In this document: positions 49,170-60,487 of the stretch, piece after piece
Layout of the letters: each line of letters starts with the position of its first letter
Position numbering within the stretch: the first letter of the stretch is position 1
NCBI RefSeq assembly: GCF_051014685.1
Contig: NW_027478531.1
Location: 806,001 to 870,000 of the forward strand
DNA length: 64,000 nt
Reading direction: 5' to 3'
DNA from: Ptiloglossa arizonensis
Taxonomy: Eukaryota; Arthropoda; Insecta; Hymenoptera; Colletidae
Translations under genes and position numbers: made by a program
Notes under the pieces: model-generated
Database searches by the model: none
What the model saw: only the letters and a program-made list of their open reading frames with translations
Told to the model about the DNA's origin: nothing

Positions 49170-52100
49170 AAGAAACTCGCCCGATTACAACGGTATGCGC
49201 ACTTTTCCCCTAGGCCGTTCTAGTTATTCGTTTGGAGCATCAGAACTGCGCAAATTTTGAGTTTCTCAAGCGTTTCTTACTTCCAAACTGCCATATCTCG
49301 CGAACGGATTGACCAATCCGCAAAATTTCTGTTGCATCTGAAAGTAGAAACTCGTCCGATTACAACAGTATGCGTGCTTTTCCCCTAGGCCGTTCTAGTT
49401 ACTCGTTTCGAGCATCAGAACCGCGCAAATTTTGAGTTTCTCAAGCGTTTCTTACCTCCAAACTGCCATATCTCGCGAACGGATTGACCAATCCGCAAAA
49501 TTTCTGTTGCATCTGAAAGTAGAAACTCGCCCGATTACAACGGTATGCGTACTTTTCCCCTAGGCCGTTCTAGTTATTCGTTTCGAGCATCAGAACTGCG
49601 AAAATTTTGAGTTCCTCAAGCGTTTCTTACATCCAAACTGCCATATCTCGCGAACGGATTGACCGATCCGCAAAATTTCTGTTGCATCTGAAAGAAGAAA
49701 CTCGCCCGATTACAACGGTATGCGCACTTTTCCCCTAGGCCGTTCTAGTTATTCGTTTCGAGCATCAGAACTGCGCAAATTTTGAGTTTCTCAAGCGTTT
49801 CTTACCTCCAAACTGCCATATCTCGCGAACGGATTGACCAATCCGCAAAATTTCTGTTGCATCTGAAAGTAGAAAGTCGCCCGATTACAACGGAATGTGT
49901 AGTTTTCCCCTAGGCCGTTCCAGTTATTCATTTCGAGCATCAGAACTGCGAAAATTTTGAGTTTCTCAAGCGTTTCTTACCTCCAAACTGCCATATCTCG
50001 CGAACGGATTGACCAATCCGCAAAATTTTTGTTGCTTCTGAAAGTAGAAACTCGCCCGATTACAACGGTATGTGTAGTTTTCCCCTAGGCCGTTCCAGTT
50101 GTTCGTTTCGAGCATCAGAACTGCGAAAATTTTGAGTTCCTCAAGCGTTTCTTACATCCAAACTGCCATATCTCGCGAACGGATTGACCGATCCGCAAAA
50201 TTTCTGTTGCATCTGAAAGAAGAAACTCGCCCGATTACAACGGTATGTGTAGTTTTCCCCTAGGCCGTTCCAGTTGTTCGTTTCGAGCATCAGAACTGCG
50301 AAAATTTTGAGTTCCTCAAGCGTTTCTTACATCCAAACTGCCATATCTCGCGAAGGGATTGACCGATCCGCAAAATTTCTGTTGCTTCTGAAAGTAGAAA
50401 CTCGCCCGATTACAACGGTATGCGCACTTTTCCCCTAGGCCGTTCTAGTTGTTCGTTTCGAGCATCAGAACTGCGAAAATTTTGAGTTCCTCAAGCGTTT
50501 CTTACCTCCAAACTGCCATATCTCGCGAACGGATTGACCAATCCGCAAAATTTCTGTTGCATCTGAAAGTAGAAACTCGCCCGATTACAATGGTATGCGT
50601 ACTTTTCCCCTAGGCCGTTCTAGTTATTAGTTTCGAGCATCAGAACTGCGAAAATTTTGAGTTTCTCAAGCGTTTCTTACCTCCAAACTGCCATATCTCG
50701 CGAACGGATTGACCAATCCGCAAAATTTCTGTTGCATCTGAAAGTAGAAAGTCGCCCGATTACAACGGAATGTGTAGTTTTCCCCTAGGCCGTTCCAGTT
50801 ATTCATTTCGAGCATCAGAACTGCGAAAATTTTGAGTTTCTCAAGCGTTTCTTACCTCCAAACTGCCATATCTCGCGAACGGATTGACCAATCCGCAAAA
50901 TTTTTGTTGCTTCTGAAAGTAGAAACTCGCCCGATTACAACGGTATGTGCAGTTTTCCCCTAGGCCGTTCCAGTTGTTCGTTTCGAGCATCAGAACTGCG
51001 AAAATTTTGAGTTTCTCAAGCGTTTCTTACCTCCAAACTGCCATATCTCGCGAACGGAAGGACCAATCCGCAAAATTTCTGTTGCATCTGAAAGTAGAAA
51101 CTCGCCCGATTACAACGGTATGTGTAGTTTTCCCCTAGGCCGTTCCAGTTGTTCGTTTCGAGCATCAGAACTGCGAAAATTTTGAGTTCCTCAAGCGTTT
51201 CTTACATCCAAACTGCCATATCTCGCGAACGGATTGACCGATCCGCAAAATTTCTGTTGCATCTGAAAGAAGAAACTCGCCCGATTACAACGGTATGCGC
51301 ACTTTTCCCCTAGGCCGTTCTAGTTATTCGTTTGGAGCATCAGAACTGCGCAAATTTTGAGTTTCTCAAGCGTTTCTTACTTCCAAACTGCCATATCTCG
51401 CGAACGGATTGACCAATCCGCAAAATTTCTGTTGCATCTGAAAGTAGAAACTCGTCCGATTACAACAGTATGCGTGCTTTTCCCCTAGGCCGTTCTAGTT
51501 ACTCGTTTCGAGAATCAGAACCGCGCAAATTTTGAGTTTCTCAAGCGTTTCTTACCTCCAAACTGCCATATCTCGCGAACGGATTGACCAATCCGCAAAA
51601 TTTCTGTTGCATCTGAAAGTAGAAACTCGCCCGATTACAACGGTATGCGTACTTTTCCCCTAGGCCGTTCTAGTTATTCGTTTCGAGCATCAGAACTGCG
51701 AAAATTTTGAGTTCCTCAAGCGTTTCTTACATCCAAACTGCCATATCTCGCGAACGGATTGACCGATCCGCAAAATTTCTGTTGCATCTGAAAGAAGAAA
51801 CTCGCCCGATTACAACGGTATGCGCACTTTTCCCCTAGGCCGTTCTAGTTATTCGTTTCGAGCATCAGAACTGCGCAAATTTTGAGTTTCTCAAGCGTTT
51901 CTTACCTCCAAACTGCCATATCTCGCGAACGGATTGACCAATCCGCAAAATTTCTGTTGCATCTGAAAGTAGAAAGTCGCCCGATTACAACGGAATGTGT
52001 AGTTTTCCCCTAGGCCGTTCCAGTTATTCATTTCGAGCATCAGAACTGCGAAAATTTTGAGTTTCTCAAGCGTTTCTTACCTCCAAACTGCCATATCTCG

Positions 52101-52607
52101 CGAACGGATTGACCAATCCGCAAAATTTTTGTTGCTTCTGAAAGTAGAAACTCGCCCGATTACAACGGTATGTGTAGTTTTCCCCTAGGCCGTTCCAGTT
52201 GTTCGTTTCGAGCATCAGAACTGCGAAAATTTTGAGTTCCTCAAGCGTTTCTTACATCCAAACTGCCATATCTCGCGAACGGATTGACCGATCCGCAAAA
52301 TTTCTGTTGCATCTGAAAGAAGAAACTCGCCCGATTACAACGGTATGTGTAGTTTTCCCCTAGGCCGTTCCAGTTGTTCGTTTCGAGCATCAGAACTGCG
52401 AAAATTTTGAGTTCCTCAAGCGTTTCTTACATCCAAACTGCCATATCTCGCGAAGGGATTGACCGATCCGCAAAATTTCTGTTGCTTCTGAAAGTAGAAA
52501 CTCGCCCGATTACAACGGTATGCGCACTTTTCCCCTAGGCCGTTCTAGTTGTTCGTTTCGAGCATCAGAACTGCGAAAATTTTGAGTTCCTCAAGCGTTT
52601 CTTACCT
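48390..52607 (+). repeat. Tandem twelve-monomer (2100-bp) higher-order repeat
   Basis: Copy 1 spans about 48390-50507 and copy 2 about 50490-52607, roughly 2.1 kb each. Shared rare markers are gttattagtttcgag, cgaacggaaggacc, gtttggagcatc, ctcgtccgattacaacagt and cgaagggattg. Two differences were seen: gcgtgtctta at 48749 and cgagaatcag near 51511. Copy 1 overlaps the second ten-monomer copy, so the two repeat lengths share members. Confidence 0.85.
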
Positions 52608-53785
52608 ACAAACTGCCATATCTCGCGAACGGATTGACCAATCCGCAAAATTTCTGTTGCATCTGAAAGTAGAGACTCGCCCGATTACAACGGTATGCGT
52701 ACTTTTCCCCTAGGCCGTTCTAGTTACTCGTTTCGAGCATCAGAACTGCGAAAATTTTGAGTTTCTCAAGCGTTTCTTATATCCAAACTGTCATACCTCG
52801 CGAACGGATTGGTCAATTCGCAAAATTTCTGTTGCATCTGAAAGTAGAAACTCGCCCGATGACAATGGTATGCGTACTTTTCCCCTAGGCCGTTCTAGTT
52901 ATTAGTTTCGAGCATCAGAACTGCGAAAATTTTGAGTTTCTCAAGCGTTTCTTACCTCCAAACTGCCATATCTCGCGAACGGATTGACCAATCCGCAAAA
53001 TTTCTGTTGCATCTGAAAGTAGAAACTCGCCCGATTACAATGGTATGCGTACTTTTCCCCTAGGCCGTTCTAGTTATTAGTTTCGAGCATCAGAACTGCG
53101 AAAATTTTGAGTTTCTCAAGCGTTTCTTACCTCCAAACTGCCATATCTCGCGAACGGATTGACCAATCCGCAAAATTTCTGTTGCATCTGAAAGTAGAAA
53201 GTCGCCCGATTACAACGGAATGTGTAGTTTTCCCCTAGGCCGTTCCAGTTATTCATTTCGAGCATCAGAACTGCGAAAATTTTGAGTTTCTCAAGCGTTT
53301 CTTACCTCCAAACTGCCATATCTCGCGAACGGATTGACCAATCCGCAAAATTTTTGTTGCTTCTGAAAGTAGAAACTCGCCCGATTACAACGGTATGTGC
53401 AGTTTTCCCCTAGGCTGTTCCAGTTGTTCGTTTCGAGCATCAGAACTGCGAAAATTTTGAGTTTCTCAAGCGTTTCTTACATCCAAACTGCCATATCTCG
53501 CGAACGGAAGGACCAATCCGCAAAATTTCTGTTGCATCTGAAAGTAGAAACTCGCCCGATTACAACGGTATGTGTAGTTTTCCCCTAGGCCGTTCCAGTT
53601 GTTCGTTTCGAGCATCAGAACTGCGAAAATTTTGAGTTCCTCAAGCGTTTCTTACATCCAAACTGCCATATCTCGCGAACGGATTGACCGATCCGCAAAA
53701 TTTCTGTTGCATCTGAAAGAAGAAACTCGCCCGATTACAACGGTATGCGCACTTTTCCCCTAGGCCGTTCTAGTTATTCGTTTCG
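52608..53785 (+). repeat. B-type stretch with a 14-monomer offset
   Basis: The gttattagtttcgag and cgaacggaaggacc markers appear once more here, 2450 bp (14 monomers) after their previous copies at 50.6-51.1 kb. Two gttattag monomers stand in tandem (about 52890 and 53080), and the first of them follows gatgacaatgg, seen only here. Private changes taggctgttcc and acatcc mark the 53390-53490 copy. No gene is present. Confidence 0.7.
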
Positions 53786-55705
53786 AGCATCAGAACTGCG
53801 CAAATTTTGAGTTTCTCAAGCGTTTCTTACCTCCAAACTGCCATATCTCGCGAACGGATTGACCAATCCGCAAAATTTCTGTTGCATCTGAAAGTAGAAA
53901 CTCGCCCGATTACAACGGTATGCGTACTTTTCCCCTAGGCCGTTCTAGTTATTCGTTTCGAGCATCAGAACTGCGAAAATTTTGAGTTCCTCAAGCGTTT
54001 CTTACATCCAAACTGCCATATCTCGCGAACGGATTGACCGATCCGCAAAATTTCTGTTGCATCTGAAAGAAGAAACTCGCCCGATTACAACGGTATGCGC
54101 ACTTTTCCCCTAGGCCGTTCTAGTTATTCGTTTCGAGCATCAGAACTGCGCAAATTTTGAGTTTCTCAAGCGTTTCTTACCTCCAAACTGCCATATCTCG
54201 CGAACGGATTGACCAATCCGCATAATTTCTGTTGCATATGAAAGTAGAAACTCGCCCGATTACAACGGTATGCGTACTTCTCCCCTAGGCCGTTCCAGTT
54301 ATTCATTTCGAGCATCAGAACTGCGAAAATTTTGAGTTTCTCAAGCGTTTCTTACCTCCAAACTGCCATATCTCGCGAACGGATTGACCAATCCGCAAAA
54401 TTTCTGTTGCATCTGAAAGTAGAAGGTCGCCCGATTAGAACGGAATGTGTAGTTTTCCCCTAGGCCGTTCCAGTTATTCATTTCGAGCATCAGAACTGCG
54501 AAAATTTTGAGTTTCTCAAGCGTGTCTTACCTCCAAACTGCCATATCTCGCGAACGGATTGACCAATCCGCAAAATTTCTGTTGCATCTGAAAGTAGAAA
54601 CTCGCCCGATTACAACGGTATGTGTAGTTTTCCCCTAGGCCGTTCCAGTTATTCATTTCGAGCATCAGAACTGCAAAAATTTTGAGTTTCTCAAGCGTTT
54701 CTTACCTCCAAACTGCCATATCTCGCGAACGGATTAACCTATCCGAAAATTTTCTGTTTCATCTGAAAGTAGAAACTCGCCCGATTACAACGGTATGCGC
54801 ACTTTTCCCCTAGGCCGTTCCAGTTATTCATTTCGAGCATCAGAACTGCGAAAATTTTGAGTTTCTCAAGCGTTTCTTACCTCCAAACTGCCATATCTCG
54901 CGAACGGATTAACCTATCCGCAAAATTTCTGTTGCATCTGAAAGTAGAAACTCGCCCGATTACAACGGTATGCGCACTTTTCCCCTAGGCCGTTCTAGTT
55001 ATTCGTTTCGAGCATCAGAACCGCGCAAATTTTGAGTTTCTCAAGCGTTTCTTACCTCCAAACTGCCATATCTCGCGAACGGATTGACCAATCCGCAAAA
55101 TTTCTGTTGCATCTGAAAGTAGAAACTCGCCCGATTACAATGGTATGCGTACCTTTCCCCTAGGCTGTTCTAGTTATTCGTTTTGAGCATCAGAACTGCG
55201 AAAATTTTGAGTTTCTCAAGCGTTTCTTACCTCCAACCTGCCATATCTCGCGAACGGATTGACCAATCCGCAAAATTTCTGTTGCATCTGAAAGTAGAAA
55301 GTCGCCCGATTACAACGGAATGTGTAGTTTTCCCCTAGGCCGTTCCAGTTATTTATTTCGAGCATCAGAACTGCGAAAATTTTGAGTTTCTCAAGCGTTT
55401 CTTACCTACAAACTGCCATATCTCGCGAACGGATTGACCAATCCGCAAAATTTCTATTGCTTCTGAAAGTAGAAACTCGCCCGATTACAACGGTATGCGC
55501 ACTTTTCCCCTAGGCCGTTCTCGTTATTCGTTTCGAGCATCAGAACTGCGAAAATTTTGAGTTTCTCAAGCGTTTCTTACCTCCAAACTGCCATATCTCG
55601 CGAACGGAATGACCAATCCGCAAAATTTCTGTTGCATCTGAAAGTAGAAACTCGCCCGATTACAACGGTATGTGTAGTTTTCCCCTAGGCCGTTCCAGTT
55701 GTTCG
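53786..55705 (+). repeat. 1.92-kb eleven-monomer block, copy 1
   Basis: This block recurs at 57986-59905 (offset 4200 bp, 24 monomers). It contains clustered rare markers: gaaggtcgcccg, gcgtgtctta, ctgcaaaaatt, aacctatccgaaaattttc, gtttcatctg, gtacctttccc, gttttgagcatc and ctccaacctgcc. I found no difference between the copies along the full length. The first mismatches are at 53785/57985 and 55706/59906. Confidence 0.85.
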
Positions 55706-57961
55706 ATTCGAGCATCAGAACTGCGAAAATTTTGAGTTCCTCAAGCGTTTCTTACATCCAAACTGCCATATCTCGCGAACGGATTGACCAATCCGCAAAA
55801 TTTCTGTTGCATCTGAAAGTAGAAACTCGCCCGATTACAACGGTATGCGTACTTTTCCCCTAGGCCGTTCTAGTTACTCGTTTCGAGCATCAGAACCGCG
55901 CAAATTTTGAGTTTCTCAAGCGTTTCTTACCTCCAAACTGCCATATCTCGCGAACGGATTGACCAATCCGCAAAATTTCCGTTGCATCTGAAAGTAGAAA
56001 CTCGCCCGATTACAACGGTATGCGCACTTTTCCCCTAGGCCGTTCTCGTTATTCGTTTCGAGCATCAGAACTGCGAAAATTTTGAGTTTCTCAAGCGTTT
56101 CTTACCTCCAAACTGCCATATCTCGCGAACGGATTGACCAATCCGCAAAGTTTCTGTTGCATCTGAAAGTAGAAACTCGCCCGATTACAACGATATGCGC
56201 ACTTTTCCCCTAGGCCGTTCTAGTTATTCGTTTCGAGCATCAGAACTGCGAAAGTTTTGAGTTTCTCAAGCGTTTCTTACCTCCAAACTGCCATATCTCG
56301 CGAACGGATTAACCAATCCGCAAAATTTCTGTTGCATCTGAAAGTAGAAACTCGCCCGATTACAACGGTATGCGCACTTTTCCCCTAGGCCGTTCTAGTT
56401 ATTCGTTTCGAGCATCAGAACTGCGAAAATTTTGAGTTTCTCAAGCGTTTCTTACCTACAAACTGCCATATCTCGCGAACGGATTGACCAATCCGCAAAA
56501 TTTCTATTGCTTCTGAAAGTAGAAACTCGCCCGATTACAACGGTATGCGCACTTTTCCCCTAGGCCGTTCTCGTTATTCGTTTCGAGCATCAGAACTGCG
56601 AAAATTTTGAGTTTCTCAAGCGTTTCTTACCTCCAAACTGCCATATCTCGCGAACGGAATGACCAATCCGCAAAATTTCTGTTGCATCTGAAAGTAGAAA
56701 CTCGCCCGATTACAACGGTATGTGTAGTTTTCCCCTAGGCCGTTCCAGTTGTTCGTTTCGAGCATCAGAACTGCGAAAATTTTGAGTTCCTCAAGCGTTT
56801 CTTATATCCAAACTGCCATATCTCGCGAACGGATTGACCGATCCGCAAAATTTCTGTTGCATCTGAAAGTAGAAACTCGCCCGATTACAACAGTATGCGT
56901 GCTTTTCCCCTAGGCCGTTCTAGTTACTCGTTTCGAGCATCAGAACCGCGCAAATTTTGAGTTTCTCAAGCGTTTCTTACCTCCAAACTGCCATATCTCG
57001 CGAACGGATTGACCAATCCGCAAAATTTCTGTTGCATCTGAAAGTAGAAACTCGCCCGATTACAATGCTATGCGTACTTTTCCCCTAGGCCGTTCTAGTT
57101 ATTCGTTTCGAGCATCAGAACTGCGAAAATTTTGAGTTTCTCAAGCGTTTCTTACCTCCAAACTGCCATATCTCGCGAACGGATTGACCAATCCGCAAAA
57201 TTTCTGTTGCATCTGAAAGTAGAAAGTCGCCCGATTACAACGGAATGTGTAGTTTTCCGCTAGGCCGTTCCAGTTATTCATTTCGAGCATCAGAACTGCG
57301 AAAATTTTGAGTTTCTCAAGCGTTTCTTACCTCCAAACTGCCATATCTCGCGAACGAATTGACCAATCCGCAAAATTTCTGTTGCTTCTGAAAGTAGAAA
57401 CTCGCCCGATTACAACGGTATGCGCACTTTTCCCCTCGGCCGTTCTCGTTATTCGTTTCCAGCATCAGAACTGCGCAAATTTTGAGTTTCTCAAGCGTTT
57501 CTTACCTCCAAGCTGCCATATCTCGCGAACGGAATGACCAATCCGCAAAATTTCTGTTGCTTCTGAAAGTAGAAACTCGCCCGATTACAACGGTATGCGT
57601 ACTTTTCCCCTAGGCCGTTCTAGTTACTCGTTTCGAGCATCAGAACTGCGAAAATTTTGAGTTTCTCAAGCGTTTCTTATATCCAAACTGTCATATCTCG
57701 CGAATGGATTGGTCAATCCGCAAAATTTCTGTTGCATCTGAAAGTAGAAACTCGCCCGATTACAACAGTATGCGTGCTTTTCCCCTAGGCCGTTCTAGTT
57801 ACTCGTTTCGAGCATCAGAACCGCGCAAATTTTGAGTTTCTCAAGCGTTTCTTACCTCCAAACTGCCATATCTCGCGAACGGATTGACCAATCCGCAAAA
57901 TTTCCGTTGCATCTGAAAGTAGAAACTCGCCCGATTACAACGGTATGCGCACTTTTCCCCT
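55588..57961 (+). repeat. 2.37-kb block, copy 1 (longest duplicate seen)
   Basis: This block recurs at 60488-62861 (offset 4900 bp, 28 monomers) with no difference that I could find. Rare markers in order are gttcgattcg, tttccgttgc, ccgcaaagtttc, acgatatgcgc, gaaagttttg, tttctattgc, acaatgctatg, ttttccgctagg, cgaacgaattg, ccctcggcc, ctccaagctgcc and cgaatggattggtc. It overlaps the right end of the 1.92-kb block, so the two duplications share about 120 bp. Confidence 0.85.
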
Positions 57962-57985
57962 CGGCCGTTCTCGTTATTCGTTTCC

Positions 57986-59905
57986 AGCATCAGAACTGCG
58001 CAAATTTTGAGTTTCTCAAGCGTTTCTTACCTCCAAACTGCCATATCTCGCGAACGGATTGACCAATCCGCAAAATTTCTGTTGCATCTGAAAGTAGAAA
58101 CTCGCCCGATTACAACGGTATGCGTACTTTTCCCCTAGGCCGTTCTAGTTATTCGTTTCGAGCATCAGAACTGCGAAAATTTTGAGTTCCTCAAGCGTTT
58201 CTTACATCCAAACTGCCATATCTCGCGAACGGATTGACCGATCCGCAAAATTTCTGTTGCATCTGAAAGAAGAAACTCGCCCGATTACAACGGTATGCGC
58301 ACTTTTCCCCTAGGCCGTTCTAGTTATTCGTTTCGAGCATCAGAACTGCGCAAATTTTGAGTTTCTCAAGCGTTTCTTACCTCCAAACTGCCATATCTCG
58401 CGAACGGATTGACCAATCCGCATAATTTCTGTTGCATATGAAAGTAGAAACTCGCCCGATTACAACGGTATGCGTACTTCTCCCCTAGGCCGTTCCAGTT
58501 ATTCATTTCGAGCATCAGAACTGCGAAAATTTTGAGTTTCTCAAGCGTTTCTTACCTCCAAACTGCCATATCTCGCGAACGGATTGACCAATCCGCAAAA
58601 TTTCTGTTGCATCTGAAAGTAGAAGGTCGCCCGATTAGAACGGAATGTGTAGTTTTCCCCTAGGCCGTTCCAGTTATTCATTTCGAGCATCAGAACTGCG
58701 AAAATTTTGAGTTTCTCAAGCGTGTCTTACCTCCAAACTGCCATATCTCGCGAACGGATTGACCAATCCGCAAAATTTCTGTTGCATCTGAAAGTAGAAA
58801 CTCGCCCGATTACAACGGTATGTGTAGTTTTCCCCTAGGCCGTTCCAGTTATTCATTTCGAGCATCAGAACTGCAAAAATTTTGAGTTTCTCAAGCGTTT
58901 CTTACCTCCAAACTGCCATATCTCGCGAACGGATTAACCTATCCGAAAATTTTCTGTTTCATCTGAAAGTAGAAACTCGCCCGATTACAACGGTATGCGC
59001 ACTTTTCCCCTAGGCCGTTCCAGTTATTCATTTCGAGCATCAGAACTGCGAAAATTTTGAGTTTCTCAAGCGTTTCTTACCTCCAAACTGCCATATCTCG
59101 CGAACGGATTAACCTATCCGCAAAATTTCTGTTGCATCTGAAAGTAGAAACTCGCCCGATTACAACGGTATGCGCACTTTTCCCCTAGGCCGTTCTAGTT
59201 ATTCGTTTCGAGCATCAGAACCGCGCAAATTTTGAGTTTCTCAAGCGTTTCTTACCTCCAAACTGCCATATCTCGCGAACGGATTGACCAATCCGCAAAA
59301 TTTCTGTTGCATCTGAAAGTAGAAACTCGCCCGATTACAATGGTATGCGTACCTTTCCCCTAGGCTGTTCTAGTTATTCGTTTTGAGCATCAGAACTGCG
59401 AAAATTTTGAGTTTCTCAAGCGTTTCTTACCTCCAACCTGCCATATCTCGCGAACGGATTGACCAATCCGCAAAATTTCTGTTGCATCTGAAAGTAGAAA
59501 GTCGCCCGATTACAACGGAATGTGTAGTTTTCCCCTAGGCCGTTCCAGTTATTTATTTCGAGCATCAGAACTGCGAAAATTTTGAGTTTCTCAAGCGTTT
59601 CTTACCTACAAACTGCCATATCTCGCGAACGGATTGACCAATCCGCAAAATTTCTATTGCTTCTGAAAGTAGAAACTCGCCCGATTACAACGGTATGCGC
59701 ACTTTTCCCCTAGGCCGTTCTCGTTATTCGTTTCGAGCATCAGAACTGCGAAAATTTTGAGTTTCTCAAGCGTTTCTTACCTCCAAACTGCCATATCTCG
59801 CGAACGGAATGACCAATCCGCAAAATTTCTGTTGCATCTGAAAGTAGAAACTCGCCCGATTACAACGGTATGTGTAGTTTTCCCCTAGGCCGTTCCAGTT
59901 GTTCG
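57986..59905 (+). repeat. 1.92-kb eleven-monomer block, copy 2
   Basis: This is the partner of 53786-55705. It lies between the two copies of the 2.37-kb block, so the order along 53.8-62.9 kb is X, Y, X, partial Y, Y. Confidence 0.85.
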
Positions 59906-60487
59906 TTTCGAGCATCAGAACTGCGAAAATTTTGAGTTCCTCAAGCGTTTCTTATATCCAAACTGCCATATCTCGCGAACGGATTGACCGATCCGCAAAA
60001 TTTCTGTTGCATCTGAAAGTAGAAACTCGCCCGATTACAACAGTATGCGTGCTTTTCCCCTAGGCCGTTCTAGTTACTCGTTTCGAGCATCAGAACCGCG
60101 CAAATTTTGAGTTTCTCAAGCGTTTCTTACCTCCAAACTGCCATATCTCGCGAACGGATTGACCAATCCGCAAAATTTCTGTTGCATCTGAAAGTAGAAA
60201 CTCGCCCGATTACAATGCTATGCGTACTTTTCCCCTAGGCCGTTCTAGTTATTCGTTTCGAGCATCAGAACTGCGAAAATTTTGAGTTTCTCAAGCGTTT
60301 CTTACCTCCAAACTGCCATATCTCGCGAACGAATTGACCAATCCGCAAAATTTCTGTTGCTTCTGAAAGTAGAAACTCGCCCGATTACAACGGTATGCGC
60401 ACTTTTCCCCTCGGCCGTTCTCGTTATTCGTTTCCAGCATCAGAACTGCGCAAATTTTGAGTTTCTCAAGCGTTTCTTACCTCCAAG
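59906..60487 (+). repeat. Partial Y block with one monomer missing
   Basis: This stretch follows 56756-57155 at an offset of 3150 bp (18 monomers). Inside the monomer starting at 60196 it switches to an offset of 2975 bp (17 monomers). The agtcgcccg with ttttccgctagg monomer, present at 57221 and 62121, is skipped. Monomer 60196 is thus a seamless fusion of the equivalents of 57046 and 57221. Confidence 0.8.

Noticed and set aside
47097..53588. Four near-identical 63-codon frames at 47097, 48847, 50947 and 53397
   Set aside because: They mark the 10-, 12- and 14-monomer offsets of one monomer pair (tatgtgcag followed by cggaaggacc). They are higher-order repeat copies, not a gene family.
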